Below are positions 19,063-32,039 of a stretch of 64,000 bases of DNA, one piece after another; the stretch's first letter is position 1; each line of letters starts with the position of its first letter. This stretch comes from Stigmatella aurantiaca (GTDB lineage Bacteria; Myxococcota; Myxococcia; Myxococcales; Myxococcaceae). The translations under genes and the position numbers were made by a program. The stretch lies in NCBI RefSeq assembly GCF_900109545.1, contig NZ_FOAP01000018.1, positions 62,001 through 126,000 on the forward strand, given 5' to 3'. Below the pieces are notes generated by a model. That model was not told the DNA's origin. It saw only the letters and a list, made by a program, of their open reading frames with translations, and did no database searches.

Positions 19063-19833
19063 ATGGACCTCTACGCGGAAATGGCCGCCCTGGTGGCCCG
19101 GGGCGAGCCCTTCGTCCTCGCCACCGTCATCGAGAGCGCGGGCAGCACGCCCCAGAAGCCGGGCTCGAAGATGGTGGTGCTGGCGGATGGCTCGCTGCGC
19201 GGCACGGTGGGCGGGGGCGCCATCGAGCTGCAAATCCTCGAGGCGGCGCGGGAGCTGCTGGCGGCCCCCCGCCAGACACGCCTGCTCGAGACGCACCTCA
19301 CCCACGAGCTGGGCATGTGCTGCGGGGGCCGGATGACGGTGTTCCTGGAGAAGCACGGGGCGCCGCCCCAGCTCACCGTGTTCGGCGCGGGCCACGTGGC
19401 GAAAGCACTCGCGGCGCTGGCGCTGAACGTGGGCTTCCGCGTGCGGGTGGTGGACAGCCGGGCCGAGTGGGCCACCGCGGAGCGCTTCCCGGGGTGCGAG
19501 GTGCTGCGGGAAGACCCAGCGGACCACGCGCGCGCGCTGGAAGGGAGCGCGCGCGACTACTTCTGTGTCACCACGCACGACCACCCGCTGGACCAGGCCG
19601 TGGTGGAGGCGCTGCTCTCCAAACCCGCGGCGTACCTGGGCGTCATCGGCAGCCGGCGCAAGGCGGAGCGCTTCCGGATGCGGCTGCAGGCGGCGGGCGC
19701 GGCCCCGGAGGCCCTGGACCGCATCCGCTCGCCCATGGGGCTGCCCATCCACGCGCTGACGCCGGAGGAGATCGCCGTGTCCATCGTGGCGGAGCTCGTC
19801 CAGGTGCGGCGCGGCCAGGAGCCGCGCCGCTAG
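19063..19833 (+). CDS. xdhC: XdhC/CoxI family protein
   Basis: A 256-residue accessory protein for molybdenum hydroxylases, whose family members bind molybdopterin cofactor and help its sulfuration and insertion. The N-terminal XdhC-CoxI domain shows ESAGSTPQKPGSKM, GTVGGGAIE and the LGMCCGG motif. The C-terminal Rossmann-like domain has VFGAGHVAKAL and then VIGSRRKAERF. No xanthine dehydrogenase or CO dehydrogenase genes are in the window, so its client lies elsewhere. It converges on the phosphoesterase gene with only 10 bases between. Confidence 0.88.
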   Translation: MDLYAEMAALVARGEPFVLATVIESAGSTPQKPGSKMVVLADGSLRGTVGGGAIELQILEAARELLAAPRQTRLLETHLTHELGMCCGGRMTVFLEKHGAPPQLTVFGAGHVAKALAALALNVGFRVRVVDSRAEWATAERFPGCEVLREDPADHARALEGSARDYFCVTTHDHPLDQAVVEALLSKPAAYLGVIGSRRKAERFRMRLQAAGAAPEALDRIRSPMGLPIHALTPEEIAVSIVAELVQVRRGQEPRR

Positions 19834-19843
19834 GCCCGGCGCC

Positions 19844-21661
19844 CTACTCCATCAGGTCCGCCACGTCCTCCGGGCGGTCCGCGGGCGGCAGCTCCTGCGG
19901 GAAGCGCAACGAGGCGGGCGGGTGGTTCGGATCATCCACTGGCCCCGGCGGCGTCTCCACGGAGGAGGCCGGGGACACCAGGAACGCGGAGGTGGCCGGC
20001 ACCGTCTTCGTCAGCGAGAAGCTGTCGCGCACGGTGCCTGTGGGGTTGATGAACTGGGCGCTCAGCGTGCCGCCCTCCACCACGACGCTCAGGTAGCCCG
20101 CGTCGGTGTTGTTGCGGTAGGCCGTCCAGGAGGGCTGCGAGCCCGGGAAGGTGCGCAGGGTGGCCCCGCCGCTGCCCACCACCACGTAGGGGACGCCCTT
20201 CACGCCCGAGGCCGCCACCGCGTCGCCCTTCATCGCCTTGGAGCGCTCGTAGTTGTGGTCGTGCCCGGTGAGGACGAGGTCCACGCCGTACTGCTCGAAA
20301 ATGGGGGCGAACTCGCGCCGCATGGCGAGCTGGGAGCCGTGCTCGCCGCTGGACCAGGGCGGGTGGTGGAAGAAGACCACCTTCCAGGGGCGGCTCGTGG
20401 CGGCCAGGTCCAGCTTCACCCAGTTCTTCTGGGCGGACAGGGTGCACCGGTCAGACGAGGCCAGGCCGATGGCACAGTTGGAGTCCAGCGAGACGAAGTG
20501 CACGGGGCCCCAGTCGAACGAGTAGTAGCGCTCGGAGCCCGCGGGGTTGTTGGCGGGCATGTAGAGGTTGTCCAGGTAGGGCTGCCCCTGGTCCGTCACG
20601 TACTCATGGTTGCCCGGGGTGGCGAACAGGGGCACCCGGCGCAGCAGGGCCGCCATGGGCTTGAACATCCTGTCCTGGAACTCCTGCTCGGTACCCGAGG
20701 AGTAGGCGTTGTCGCCCAGCGCCAGGATGAGCTCGCCGACGTTGCTGCCCTGGGCCATCCGCTCCAGCACCTTGGCCTGCAAGCTGCCGCCCGTACCGAA
20801 GTCGCCCATGGTGGTGAAGTGCACACGCGAGGTGCCCGCGCCGGAGGCGGTGCGGAACTGCCGCACGCCCGCCGTCGAGCCACATGCCTCGACGACGTAG
20901 CTGTACGTCTGGCCGGGGCTGAGGTTCTCCAGCTTCACCGCGTGGCGCCAGCCGGCCGCGGTGGCCGTGGCCGTGCGGGACAGGTCCGAGCCCGGGCCGA
21001 AGCGCACGTAGGGCGTGCACGAGACGCCGGAGCGGAAGGCCACCAGCGCGCTCGTGGGGCCCACGCTCTGCAGGTAGGGCAAGCGCGGCAGCGCGGGCCC
21101 CGAGTCCACCGAGGACACGGGCTGCACGCCGCACGCGCGGGCCTCGGTGATGGAGGCCCAATCGTTGACGGTGTTGCCATTGACGGTGATGCGCACGTAG
21201 CGCCCGGAGCGCTGCGCGCCAAAGGCATACGTCTGCACGGCGGACGTCAACGCGCTGGTGCCCGCATGGGCCTGGGTGAAGCTGACGCCATCGTCCGAAG
21301 TGGAGAGCGTGAAGTGGTTCTGGCGCGTGGTGCCCTGGTGCCACGTCACCGCCACGCCCGTGAGGGCCTGGGAGCCGCCCAGGTCCATCGTGAGCCAGGC
21401 GCCCTTGCCGGGGCCACTCCAGCGCGTAGCGAGATCATCATCCTGGCTGTTGGCGGCCACGCTGCCCGCGCCATCGTCACCACTGGCGCTCACTTGAGCG
21501 GTGGTGAGCACGGTGCAGTTGGAGGCGGTGAGCGCCGGAGCGGCCGTGGGCACTTCCGGGGCGGGGGCTTCGGCGGAAGGCGTGGGGGGAATGGACTCCT
21601 CACACGCCGAGGTAAGCCATACCGAGAGCAACAGGGTCGAAAGAAGGGGGGATTTCTTCAT
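19844..21661 (-). CDS. Secreted purple-acid-phosphatase-like metallophosphoesterase with discoidin domain
   Basis: A 605-residue lipoprotein (lipobox LTSAC at about 16-20 from the ATG at 21661). Residues about 45-180 form an F5/8-type C (discoidin) carbohydrate-binding-like domain (ATRWSGPGKGAWLTMDLG...GRYVRITVNGN). Then comes an Fn3/purple-acid-phosphatase N-domain and the catalytic domain with the metallophosphoesterase motifs GDFG, GDNAYSSG, GNHEY, HHPPW and GHDHNYER. The C-terminus is Pro-rich. It should hydrolyse phosphate esters outside the cell or at its surface. The frame runs on upstream to 21952, but only the inner ATG gives the signal sequence. Confidence 0.85.
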   Translation of the reverse strand: MKKSPLLSTLLLSVWLTSACEESIPPTPSAEAPAPEVPTAAPALTASNCTVLTTAQVSASGDDGAGSVAANSQDDDLATRWSGPGKGAWLTMDLGGSQALTGVAVTWHQGTTRQNHFTLSTSDDGVSFTQAHAGTSALTSAVQTYAFGAQRSGRYVRITVNGNTVNDWASITEARACGVQPVSSVDSGPALPRLPYLQSVGPTSALVAFRSGVSCTPYVRFGPGSDLSRTATATAAGWRHAVKLENLSPGQTYSYVVEACGSTAGVRQFRTASGAGTSRVHFTTMGDFGTGGSLQAKVLERMAQGSNVGELILALGDNAYSSGTEQEFQDRMFKPMAALLRRVPLFATPGNHEYVTDQGQPYLDNLYMPANNPAGSERYYSFDWGPVHFVSLDSNCAIGLASSDRCTLSAQKNWVKLDLAATSRPWKVVFFHHPPWSSGEHGSQLAMRREFAPIFEQYGVDLVLTGHDHNYERSKAMKGDAVAASGVKGVPYVVVGSGGATLRTFPGSQPSWTAYRNNTDAGYLSVVVEGGTLSAQFINPTGTVRDSFSLTKTVPATSAFLVSPASSVETPPGPVDDPNHPPASLRFPQELPPADRPEDVADLME

Positions 21662-21911
21662 TGCGGCGCGCCCAACGGAGGCACCGCAAATCGCATTCCA
21701 ATTTTGAACAGCAATGAAGCCATCCCCGCCTGCCCTCTCGGGGGCCTGCCAGGCCCTGCGCGTCCAAGCCTCTGAATGTTCAAGCTCCCCCGCTCTCCTG
21801 GAGAACGGAGAGACCGCCGGGCGCGGGCCCTCCTGAAAGCGCATCGGACCCGGAGGAAGGAGGCAGCCGGGTTTCACGGAGCGAGTAGCATCCTCCGCAG
21901 GAATCACACCC

Positions 21912-23807
21912 ATGGACTCTCCTCCCCGCTCCCGTCCCGTCACCGGCCGCATCGACGTTCACCCCCGTGGCTTCGGCTTCCTCGTCGTGCAGCCGCCTCC
22001 GTCCGGAGAAGTGCTCTCCGCGTTCATCCCCCCGCCCGAGCTGGCCACCTTCCTCGCCGATGACATCGTCTCGGCCACGGTGAGCCAGGGGCAGGACGGC
22101 CGGTGGACGGCGAGCGGGCTGGCGCTCCAGCAGCGCCCGCGCGAGCAGGTCTACGGCGAGGTGGTGCTGCGCAAGGGCGCCCTCTTCCTGCGCATCGACC
22201 GGGAGGTGGCCAGCTCTGACTGGCCCCTGGAGGCGGCCGGGACGGCGGTCCAGGCCGGGGATGCGGTGGTGGCGCGCATCGGGGAGGGCAAGACCGTGCT
22301 GCTGCACCGGCTGGAGCCGGGGGTGGACCGCTCGGTGGCGCGCATCATCGCCCGGCATGACCTGCGCCGGGACTTCCCGCCCGAGGTGGTGGAGGAGGCC
22401 CGCGCGGTGCGCACCGTGCCGCATGCCCTGGGGGCCCGGCGGGACTTGCGCGCGCTGCCCACCGTCACGGTGGATGCGCCCTCCACGCGGGACATCGACG
22501 ATGCCATCACGGTGCTGCCCGCGGGCGAGGACGGGGCGCTGCGCCTGCTCGTCTCCATCGCGGACGTGGCGGAGTTCGTCACCGAGGGCTCGGCGCTGGA
22601 CCGGGCGGCGCGCGAGCGCGGCACGAGCGTGTACCTGGCGGGCCACGTGCTGCCCATGCTGCCCGAGGAGCTGTCGGCGCACTGGCTGAGCCTGGTGCCC
22701 GGGGAGGAGCGGCGGTGCCTCACGGTGGAGCTGCGCATCGACGCCGAGGGGCGCGTCACCGCGGCGGACGTCTCCGAGAGCCTCATCCGCTCCTGGGCCC
22801 GGCTGAACTACGACGAGGTGGCGGCCTACCTGGACAAGGGGCTCGTGTCGCCCGCCATGGAGCCGGTGCGCGAGGCGATGCCCTGGTTCCGCGCGGCCTC
22901 CGCCCGGCTGGCGGTGGCCCGGGCGGGCCGGGGCGGCATGGAGATGGCGCGCGAGGAGGCCCGCTTCACGTTCGACGCGGACACGGGCCAGGTGTCCGGC
23001 ATCGAGAACACGCCGCCCACCACGGCGCACCAGTTGATTGAGCGCTTCATGGTGGCCGCCAACGAGGCCATCGCCACCTGGATGGAGGACCGGGGCCTGC
23101 CCGCCGTGTTCCGCGTGCAGGACGAGCCGGACCGGCAGCGGGTGGCGGACCTGGCGGCCTTCGCGCACCACTCGGGCTTCGCGGCGGGGTTCGGCGGCAG
23201 GCTCACCCCGCTGGCGCTGGGCGCGTTCGACCGGCAAATCTCTGGCGGCGCGGCGGAGCCAGCCCTTCGCTCGGTGCTGCGGCGCTCCCTGGGCTCGGCG
23301 CGCTACACGGTGGTGCCCTCGGGGCACTTCGGGCTGGGGGCGCGGCGCTACCTGCACTTCACCTCCCCCATCCGCCGGTACGCGGACCTGGCCGTCCACC
23401 GCATCTTGAAGAAGTACCTGCACGGGCACCGGGACTTCCTCCACCAGGACCCGGCCGTGGAGCAGCTCGCCGTGCGGCTCAATGCCCGGGCGAAGGGCGC
23501 CTCCCGCGCGGAGCAGGACCGGCACCGGGTGCTCGAGGCACGGCTCATGGCCAGCCACGTGGGCCAGCGCTACCCGGCGCGCATCACCCGGGTGAAGCCC
23601 TTTGGCCTGCTCATCCAGCTCGATGGCATGCTCGTGGAGGGGCTGGTGCCCGTGGACGCGCTGGGCGACGGCCCGTTCCGGCCGGACGCGCGGGAGACGT
23701 CGCTCGTGGGCCCCCAGAGAACCTTCACCATCGGCATGCCCCTGGTGGCCCAGGTGGTCTCCACCGACGAAGGGCTCGGCCGCATCGAGTTCGCCCTGGC
23801 AGAGTAG
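21912..23807 (+). CDS. RNase II/R-type (RNB domain) exoribonuclease
   Basis: A 631-residue 3'-to-5' exoribonuclease. A short cold-shock-type OB region (GRIDVHPRGFGFL at 12-24) precedes the RNB domain, whose catalytic acidic motif is at 188-197 (Asp188, Asp194, Asp196, Asp197). The YLHFTSPIRRYADL motif near residue 480 is diagnostic. An S1 RNA-binding domain ends the protein (YPARITRVKPFGLLIQL..). It is shorter than typical RNase R (about 750-800), having only a reduced N-terminal part and no Lys-rich tail. It is divergent from the phosphoesterase gene. Confidence 0.9.
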   Translation: MDSPPRSRPVTGRIDVHPRGFGFLVVQPPPSGEVLSAFIPPPELATFLADDIVSATVSQGQDGRWTASGLALQQRPREQVYGEVVLRKGALFLRIDREVASSDWPLEAAGTAVQAGDAVVARIGEGKTVLLHRLEPGVDRSVARIIARHDLRRDFPPEVVEEARAVRTVPHALGARRDLRALPTVTVDAPSTRDIDDAITVLPAGEDGALRLLVSIADVAEFVTEGSALDRAARERGTSVYLAGHVLPMLPEELSAHWLSLVPGEERRCLTVELRIDAEGRVTAADVSESLIRSWARLNYDEVAAYLDKGLVSPAMEPVREAMPWFRAASARLAVARAGRGGMEMAREEARFTFDADTGQVSGIENTPPTTAHQLIERFMVAANEAIATWMEDRGLPAVFRVQDEPDRQRVADLAAFAHHSGFAAGFGGRLTPLALGAFDRQISGGAAEPALRSVLRRSLGSARYTVVPSGHFGLGARRYLHFTSPIRRYADLAVHRILKKYLHGHRDFLHQDPAVEQLAVRLNARAKGASRAEQDRHRVLEARLMASHVGQRYPARITRVKPFGLLIQLDGMLVEGLVPVDALGDGPFRPDARETSLVGPQRTFTIGMPLVAQVVSTDEGLGRIEFALAE

Positions 23808-23846
23808 GCCTGGGGCTGCTTTCACATCCTCAAGGGGAACATTCGC

Positions 23847-25550
23847 ATGCGAACGCGCATCAAGAGTCTTGGCCCGGTAGGGCTGGCGGTGGGAACCCTG
23901 GCCCTGGCCTGCGGGGGCGACGATAAGCCCCCCGCTCCCGGCGCCTACACGGTGGGCGGAGCCGTCTCAGGGCTCGAAGGGAGCCTCACCCTGCAGCTCA
24001 ACGGGGCACAACCCCTCTCCCAGAGCGGGGACGGGGCCTTCACCTTCGCGGAGCCTCTTCCGGACAAGAGCCGCTACGAGGTCAGCGTGACGGCCTCGCC
24101 CGACGCGCAGGAGTGTACCGTCCAGAATGGCACCGGCCAGGTGAGCGGCGCGAACATCACCTCCGTGCAGGTGAGCTGCGCGGAGAGGACCTACGCCGTC
24201 GGCGGCACGGTGGAGGGGCTCACGGGAACACTCCAGTTGCGGCTGAACGGCACGGAGAACCTCTCCCTCACCACGAATGGCCCCTTCTCCTTCCCGGTCC
24301 GGCAGAAGCGCGGCAGCGCCTATGCGGTGGACATCGCTACCCAGCCCCAGGGCCACCGCTGCACGCTCACGGGCGCGAGCGGGACCGTGGCGGACAACGT
24401 GGACACCGTGCGCGCCGTCTGTGCGCCCTGGTTTGCCTTCACCCCCTTCCAGAACGCCAGCCGCGTCCTCGGCCAGAGTGACTTCACCCACAACAGCCCG
24501 GACCAGGGGGGCACCCCGGGGCCCCAGACCCTGAATGGCCCGTGGGGAAGCCCCGTGTTCGCGGGGGACATGCTCTACCTCCCGGAGCTGGACTCGAACC
24601 GCGTCCTCGGCTTCAACGGCCTGCCCACCCAGAACGGGGCGGCGGCGAACTTCGTGCTGGGACAGCCCAACTTCACGAGCACCGCGGAAGGCGGCGGGCG
24701 CACGGGGCTCTCCAGTCCCGAGGGCAGCACCTCCGATGGCACCCGCCTGGCCGTGGTGGACAAGGGCAACAACCGCGTCCTCGTCTGGAACACCCTCCCT
24801 GCGAGCTCGGCCGCCCCGCCGGACCTCGTCGTCGGACAGCCGGACTTCGACACCACCGAATTCCAATGTGACGCCCGCTCGCTCGGCCTGCCGGAGGATG
24901 TCTTCATGGGCCACGGCAAGCTGCTCGTGGCGGACAGCGGCAACAACCGGATCCTCGTCTGGAACACCCTCCCCAGCACGCCGGGTACCCCCGCGGACCT
25001 GGTGCTCGGCCAGAGCTCCCTCACCACCTGCGCCGCCAATGATGCCGATGGCGATGGCGTGAGGGACCTCACCGCCACGGCCTCGACGCTCTCCTCCCCC
25101 GCGGGCGTCTGGACGGACGGCACCCGGCTGCTGGTGGCCGATACCGGCAACAACCGGGTGCTGGTCTGGAATGAGTTCCCCACCACCTCCGGACAGCCCG
25201 CGCAGGGCGTCCTCGGCCAGGCCAACTTCACCTCGCGCACCGCGGGCCTCGCGGCGAACCGGCTGAGCGCGCCCTACAGCGTCACCTCCACCGGCCAGCA
25301 GATCTTCGTCGCCGAGTACCAGAACAACCGCGTGCTGCTCTGGAACCAGTTCCCGGCGGCGCCGGGTGCCCCCGCGGACACCGTCCTGGGCCAGCCCGAC
25401 TTCACCTCCAACGCGCGCTTCGAGCCGCCCAATGGGACGGCGCCCAGCGCCCGGAGCCTCTACCAGCCCGTGGGGCTCCACCTCGCCACGCCTTACCTGT
25501 TTGTCTCGGATTACGGCAACAATCGCTTGCTCGTCTTCGAGAGCCCCTGA
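23847..25550 (+). CDS. NHL-repeat-like secreted lipoprotein
   Basis: A 567-residue lipoprotein (lipobox ALAC near residue 22). Residues about 30-195 contain two copies of a small beta-sandwich (Y.VGG.V.GL.G.L.L.LNG...LS....G.F.F..., each ending at a conserved Cys). Residues about 200-567 hold about five repeats of the type VLGQ.(D/N)FT.....L..P.G......L.VAD.GNNRVL.WN..P, the signature of an NHL/six-bladed propeller. Such surface proteins may bind polymers or partner proteins. Function is unknown. Confidence 0.8.
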   Translation: MRTRIKSLGPVGLAVGTLALACGGDDKPPAPGAYTVGGAVSGLEGSLTLQLNGAQPLSQSGDGAFTFAEPLPDKSRYEVSVTASPDAQECTVQNGTGQVSGANITSVQVSCAERTYAVGGTVEGLTGTLQLRLNGTENLSLTTNGPFSFPVRQKRGSAYAVDIATQPQGHRCTLTGASGTVADNVDTVRAVCAPWFAFTPFQNASRVLGQSDFTHNSPDQGGTPGPQTLNGPWGSPVFAGDMLYLPELDSNRVLGFNGLPTQNGAAANFVLGQPNFTSTAEGGGRTGLSSPEGSTSDGTRLAVVDKGNNRVLVWNTLPASSAAPPDLVVGQPDFDTTEFQCDARSLGLPEDVFMGHGKLLVADSGNNRILVWNTLPSTPGTPADLVLGQSSLTTCAANDADGDGVRDLTATASTLSSPAGVWTDGTRLLVADTGNNRVLVWNEFPTTSGQPAQGVLGQANFTSRTAGLAANRLSAPYSVTSTGQQIFVAEYQNNRVLLWNQFPAAPGAPADTVLGQPDFTSNARFEPPNGTAPSARSLYQPVGLHLATPYLFVSDYGNNRLLVFESP

Positions 25551-25671
25551 GACACCTCGAAGCCTGGGCTTGCGGCCAACCGCTTCCGGCGCAAGACCAT
25601 GAACTTGTGGAGTTCCCCGGGCCCGCCACACAATGCGGGCCGGGGGAACCGCCAGGAACGCTTCGAAATCT

Positions 25672-28674
<3,003 letters not shown>

Positions 28675-28687
28675 GGAGAATCCGAGG

Positions 28688-29686
28688 ATGCTGAAGCGCA
28701 GGCCTTCGACGGCCCTGGCCCTGGTGTGGCTGCTGTGCTGGGCGGCGCCCGTGTTCGCACAGGGGAGCGCCGAGCGCCCCTGGGCGCAGGGCGTCTCTCC
28801 GGACAAACAGAAGACGGCCCTGGAGCTGTTCCGCGCGGGCAACGCCCTGCTGAAGGAATCCATCTTCGTGCAGGCCGCGGAGAAGTACCGCCAGGCGCTC
28901 GCGCTCTGGGACCACCCCGCCATCCACTACAACATGGCCCTGGCGCTGCTGAACCTCGACCAGCCCATCGAGGTCCACGAGCACCTGGAGGCGGCGATGC
29001 GCTACGGCGCGGCCCCGCTGGATGCCGAGAAGTTCGAGAACGCGCGCGCCTACAAGACGCTCGTGGAGAAGCAGCTCTCCCGGGTCATCCTCACCTGCGA
29101 CTCGCCGGGGGCCACCGTGACGATGGACGGCCGGGTGCTGTTCGTGGCGCCGGGCCGCTACGAGGGGCTCGTCCGCCCGGGCCCGCACACCCTGCGGGTC
29201 TCCCTGGAGGGCCACCCCACCACCGACATGAGCCGCACCCTGCTGCCCGGGGAGACAACGCCCCTGGCGCTCAAGCTGTACACCGCCGAGGAGCTGACGC
29301 GGTACCGCCGGCACTGGTCCGCGTGGAAGCCCTGGGCCCTGATGGGCGCCGGAGTGGCCGTGGCGCTCGGCGGCGGGGCACTCCACATGCAGTCGCGGGA
29401 CAGCTACCGCGACTTCGACACCCAGGTCTCCGCGTGCGGCGGCTGCGTGCCCCCGCAGGGCGTCACCGACCTGCGCATCCGGGGCGACAACTTCCAGCGG
29501 GCCGCGCTCGGCACCTATGCGCTGGGCGGGGCGGCGGTGATTACCGGCGCGGTGCTCGCCTACATCAACCGGCCGCAGCCCTACCGCATCAACCCCGGCG
29601 CGGTGGAGAGCGAACCGCAGGCCGTGAACCTCGCGCCCCTGCTCGGCGGCCGTGAGCGCGGCATCCAGGCAACCTTCCGCTTCTGA
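28688..29686 (+). CDS. TPR/PEGA-like periplasmic or membrane protein
   Basis: A 332-residue protein with a signal peptide (cleavage near VFAQG, residue 25). Residues about 40-110 form TPR-like helices (ALELFRAGNALLKES.F..AAEKYRQAL.LWDHPAIHYNMALAL). Residues about 130-200 form a PEGA-like beta domain (GATVTMDGR...PGRYEGLVRPGPHTLRVSLEGH). Two membrane segments (about 215-235 and 270-290) flank a small domain with a CGGC pair. It sits 13 bases after the kinase gene with GAGGAG upstream. Such proteins often accompany myxobacterial kinases, but their role is not established. Confidence 0.75.
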   Translation: MLKRRPSTALALVWLLCWAAPVFAQGSAERPWAQGVSPDKQKTALELFRAGNALLKESIFVQAAEKYRQALALWDHPAIHYNMALALLNLDQPIEVHEHLEAAMRYGAAPLDAEKFENARAYKTLVEKQLSRVILTCDSPGATVTMDGRVLFVAPGRYEGLVRPGPHTLRVSLEGHPTTDMSRTLLPGETTPLALKLYTAEELTRYRRHWSAWKPWALMGAGVAVALGGGALHMQSRDSYRDFDTQVSACGGCVPPQGVTDLRIRGDNFQRAALGTYALGGAAVITGAVLAYINRPQPYRINPGAVESEPQAVNLAPLLGGRERGIQATFRF

Positions 29687-29694
29687 GGTCTTCG

Positions 29695-32028
29695 ATGCAC
29701 CGAGACACCCTTTCCTCCCGCCTGCGCCTCCCGCTGTGGATGCTCCTGGCCCTTCCGCTCGTCTCCTGCTTCGAGCCCGCGAGCGTCCTCTGCCCCTCGG
29801 GCCTCGTGTGCCCCGAGGGCCAGGCATGCGCCGCCAACCAGGCCGTCTGCATCAAGACGCCGTGCGGCGACGGCATCCGCCAGTCCGATGAAATCTGTGA
29901 CGACGGCAACATCCTGGACGGGGACGGCTGCAGCCGGGACTGCACGTCGGACGAGTCCTGCGGCAACCGCACCATCGACCTGAGCATTGGCGAGGTGTGC
30001 GACGACGGGAACACCGCGGACCAGGACGGATGCAGCGCCGACTGCAAGTCGAGCGAGCTGTGCGGCAACGGCGTCACCGACACCACCGTGGGCGAGGTGT
30101 GCGACGACAAGAACCTCGAGGACAAGGATGGCTGCAGCGCCAACTGCCGCTCCAACGAGCGCTGTGGCAACCGCGTCACCGATACCCTCCTGGGCGAGGT
30201 GTGTGACGACGGGAACACCCTGGACGGCGATGGCTGCAGCGCGGACTGCCGCTCGGGCGAGGGCTGCGGCAATGGCACCCGGGACTCCGACGAGGAGTGC
30301 GACGACGGCAACCGCAGCAACGAGGACAACTGCGTGGAGGTGAGCCTCCAGTGCGTGCTGGCCCGCTGCGGGGATGGCTTCGTGGACGGCCAGGAGCCGC
30401 GCGTGGAGGCCTGTGACACCCAGGGCGAGTCGGAGACCTGCAACAGCAACTGCACCCTGGCCTCCTGCGGGGACGGCATCGTGAACACCAGCGCGGGCGA
30501 GCAGTGCGACAACCGGGGCGGAGGCGAGACCTTCACCTGCGACCGCAACTGCACGATTGCCTTCTGCGGCGATGGCGACACGAACACCACCCGGAGCGAG
30601 CAGTGCGACACGGCGGGCAACTCCGCCACCTGCGATGACGACTGCACCCCCTCCTCCTGTGGCGACGGCTTCGTCAACAACCAGGCCAACGAGCAGTGCG
30701 ACACCCAGGGCAACACCCTGGGCTGTGACGCGGACTGCACGAATGCCTACTGCGGCGACGGCTTCGTCAACAACCAGGCCAACGAGCAGTGTGACACCCG
30801 GGGCAACTCCGCCACCTGCGACTCCGACTGCACCCCGGCGGTCTGCGGGGATGGCTTCCTCAACAGCCAGGCCAACGAGGCGTGTGACACCCGGGGCAAC
30901 TCCGCCACCTGCGATGGCGACTGCTCCGCCCCCTCTTGCGGCGACGGCTTCATGAACCCGGCCGCCAACGAGGAATGCGATGACGGCGTGAATAACAGCG
31001 CCACGGGCAACTGCCTGCCCACGTGCAAGCTCAACCGCTGCGGCGACACCTTCCTGGATCAGGCCGAGCCCCGCAAGGAGGTCTGCGACGATGGCAACAC
31101 CATCACCGAGACCACGTGCAACTACGGCCAGCAGACCTGCCAGGGCTGCCGGGCGGACTGCATGGAGCTCCGGCAGCTCACGGGCGCCTACTGCGGCGAT
31201 GGCACCAAGAACATCCCCGAGGAAGTCTGCGACGACGGCAACCAGGAGACCGAGAACGCCTGCCCCTATGGCACCCCTACCTGCACCGCTTGCCGCGCGG
31301 ACTGCCAGAAGGCCCTGGCCCTGGAGGGCGCCTACTGCGGGGATGGCGTCACCAACGGCGCGGAGAAGTGCGATGACGGCAACAACGACTCCTGCGGGAC
31401 GTGCAGCGCCGCGTGTACGCAGATCCAGTTCGCGAAGGCCGCGGGGCGCATCACCGTGCGAAACGCCGTCAACATCCGGGACCGGAACGTCTTCCTTATT
31501 AGCGACGGCATCCACCCCGTGGTGACCTTCGAGTTCGACCGCAATGGGGACTGGTACGACTTCAGCATTCCCATCGAGCTGGCCGGCTCGGACACCACCA
31601 CCACCATCGCCCAGAAGATCCGCAACGCCATCAACAACGCCAATCTCTCACTCGACATCACGGCTTCGCAGAGCGGCAACACCGTGACCCTCACGCATGA
31701 GCTGATCGGCACCTTCGGAAACCAGCGGATCGCCTCCTTCATCAACGAGGACTATTTCCTGGCGGAGGGAATGGGCGGCGGCGCGGGCGCCAGCTGTGGC
31801 GAGAACACCCGGTGCATGCGGAACGAGGACTGCCAGCCCGGGTTGATCTGCCAGGCCAACAAGACCTGTGGAGAACAGGCCCCGCCCCCCGTGGACGCGG
31901 GAACGCCGGACTCCGGAACGCCGGACTCTGGAACACCGGACTCCGGGATGCCGGATGCCGGAGCCCCCGACGCAGGCGTTCCCGATGGCGGGAGCGAGGA
32001 CGCCGGGGCCCCCGGCGATGCGGGCTGA
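29695..32028 (+). CDS. Cys-rich repeat (DUF4215 / myxobacterial type) surface lipoprotein
   Basis: A 777-residue secreted lipoprotein (signal ending LVSC near residue 23). Residues about 55-580 consist of more than a dozen Cys-rich repeats of two kinds: CGDG.......E.CDDGN...DGCS.DC (DUF4215 type) and a shorter CGDGF.N.QANEQCDT.GNSATCD.DC form. Every unit has paired cysteines, so it is expected to be an extended, disulfide-stitched stalk. Residues about 590-690 form a non-repeat domain, and the tail is a Pro-Asp-Ser/Ala-Gly repeat (PDSGTPDSG..PDAG), low-complexity. It begins 8 bases after the TPR protein gene. An adhesive or surface-display role is plausible. Confidence 0.82.
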   Translation: MHRDTLSSRLRLPLWMLLALPLVSCFEPASVLCPSGLVCPEGQACAANQAVCIKTPCGDGIRQSDEICDDGNILDGDGCSRDCTSDESCGNRTIDLSIGEVCDDGNTADQDGCSADCKSSELCGNGVTDTTVGEVCDDKNLEDKDGCSANCRSNERCGNRVTDTLLGEVCDDGNTLDGDGCSADCRSGEGCGNGTRDSDEECDDGNRSNEDNCVEVSLQCVLARCGDGFVDGQEPRVEACDTQGESETCNSNCTLASCGDGIVNTSAGEQCDNRGGGETFTCDRNCTIAFCGDGDTNTTRSEQCDTAGNSATCDDDCTPSSCGDGFVNNQANEQCDTQGNTLGCDADCTNAYCGDGFVNNQANEQCDTRGNSATCDSDCTPAVCGDGFLNSQANEACDTRGNSATCDGDCSAPSCGDGFMNPAANEECDDGVNNSATGNCLPTCKLNRCGDTFLDQAEPRKEVCDDGNTITETTCNYGQQTCQGCRADCMELRQLTGAYCGDGTKNIPEEVCDDGNQETENACPYGTPTCTACRADCQKALALEGAYCGDGVTNGAEKCDDGNNDSCGTCSAACTQIQFAKAAGRITVRNAVNIRDRNVFLISDGIHPVVTFEFDRNGDWYDFSIPIELAGSDTTTTIAQKIRNAINNANLSLDITASQSGNTVTLTHELIGTFGNQRIASFINEDYFLAEGMGGGAGASCGENTRCMRNEDCQPGLICQANKTCGEQAPPPVDAGTPDSGTPDSGTPDSGMPDAGAPDAGVPDGGSEDAGAPGDAG
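31906..31962 (+). repeat. Short tandem repeat encoding a PDSGT-type tail
   Basis: Four imperfect copies of a 15-base unit (GGAACGCCGGACTCC and variants) encode the Thr-Pro-Asp-Ser-Gly tail of the Cys-rich lipoprotein. Such units slip easily, so tail length may vary between strains. Confidence 0.6.
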
Positions 32029-32039
32029 ACGCGGCTGAG

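Noticed and set aside
21662-21911. Coding extension upstream of the phosphoesterase
   Set aside because: The frame is open but the extension would place the signal peptide in the middle of the protein; the 250 bases more likely hold the two divergent promoters, though no consensus boxes stand out.
30000-31400. CRISPR-like array
   Set aside because: The periodicity comes from codons of Cys-rich protein repeats. Units are of unequal length, imperfect and in frame, and there are no spacers.
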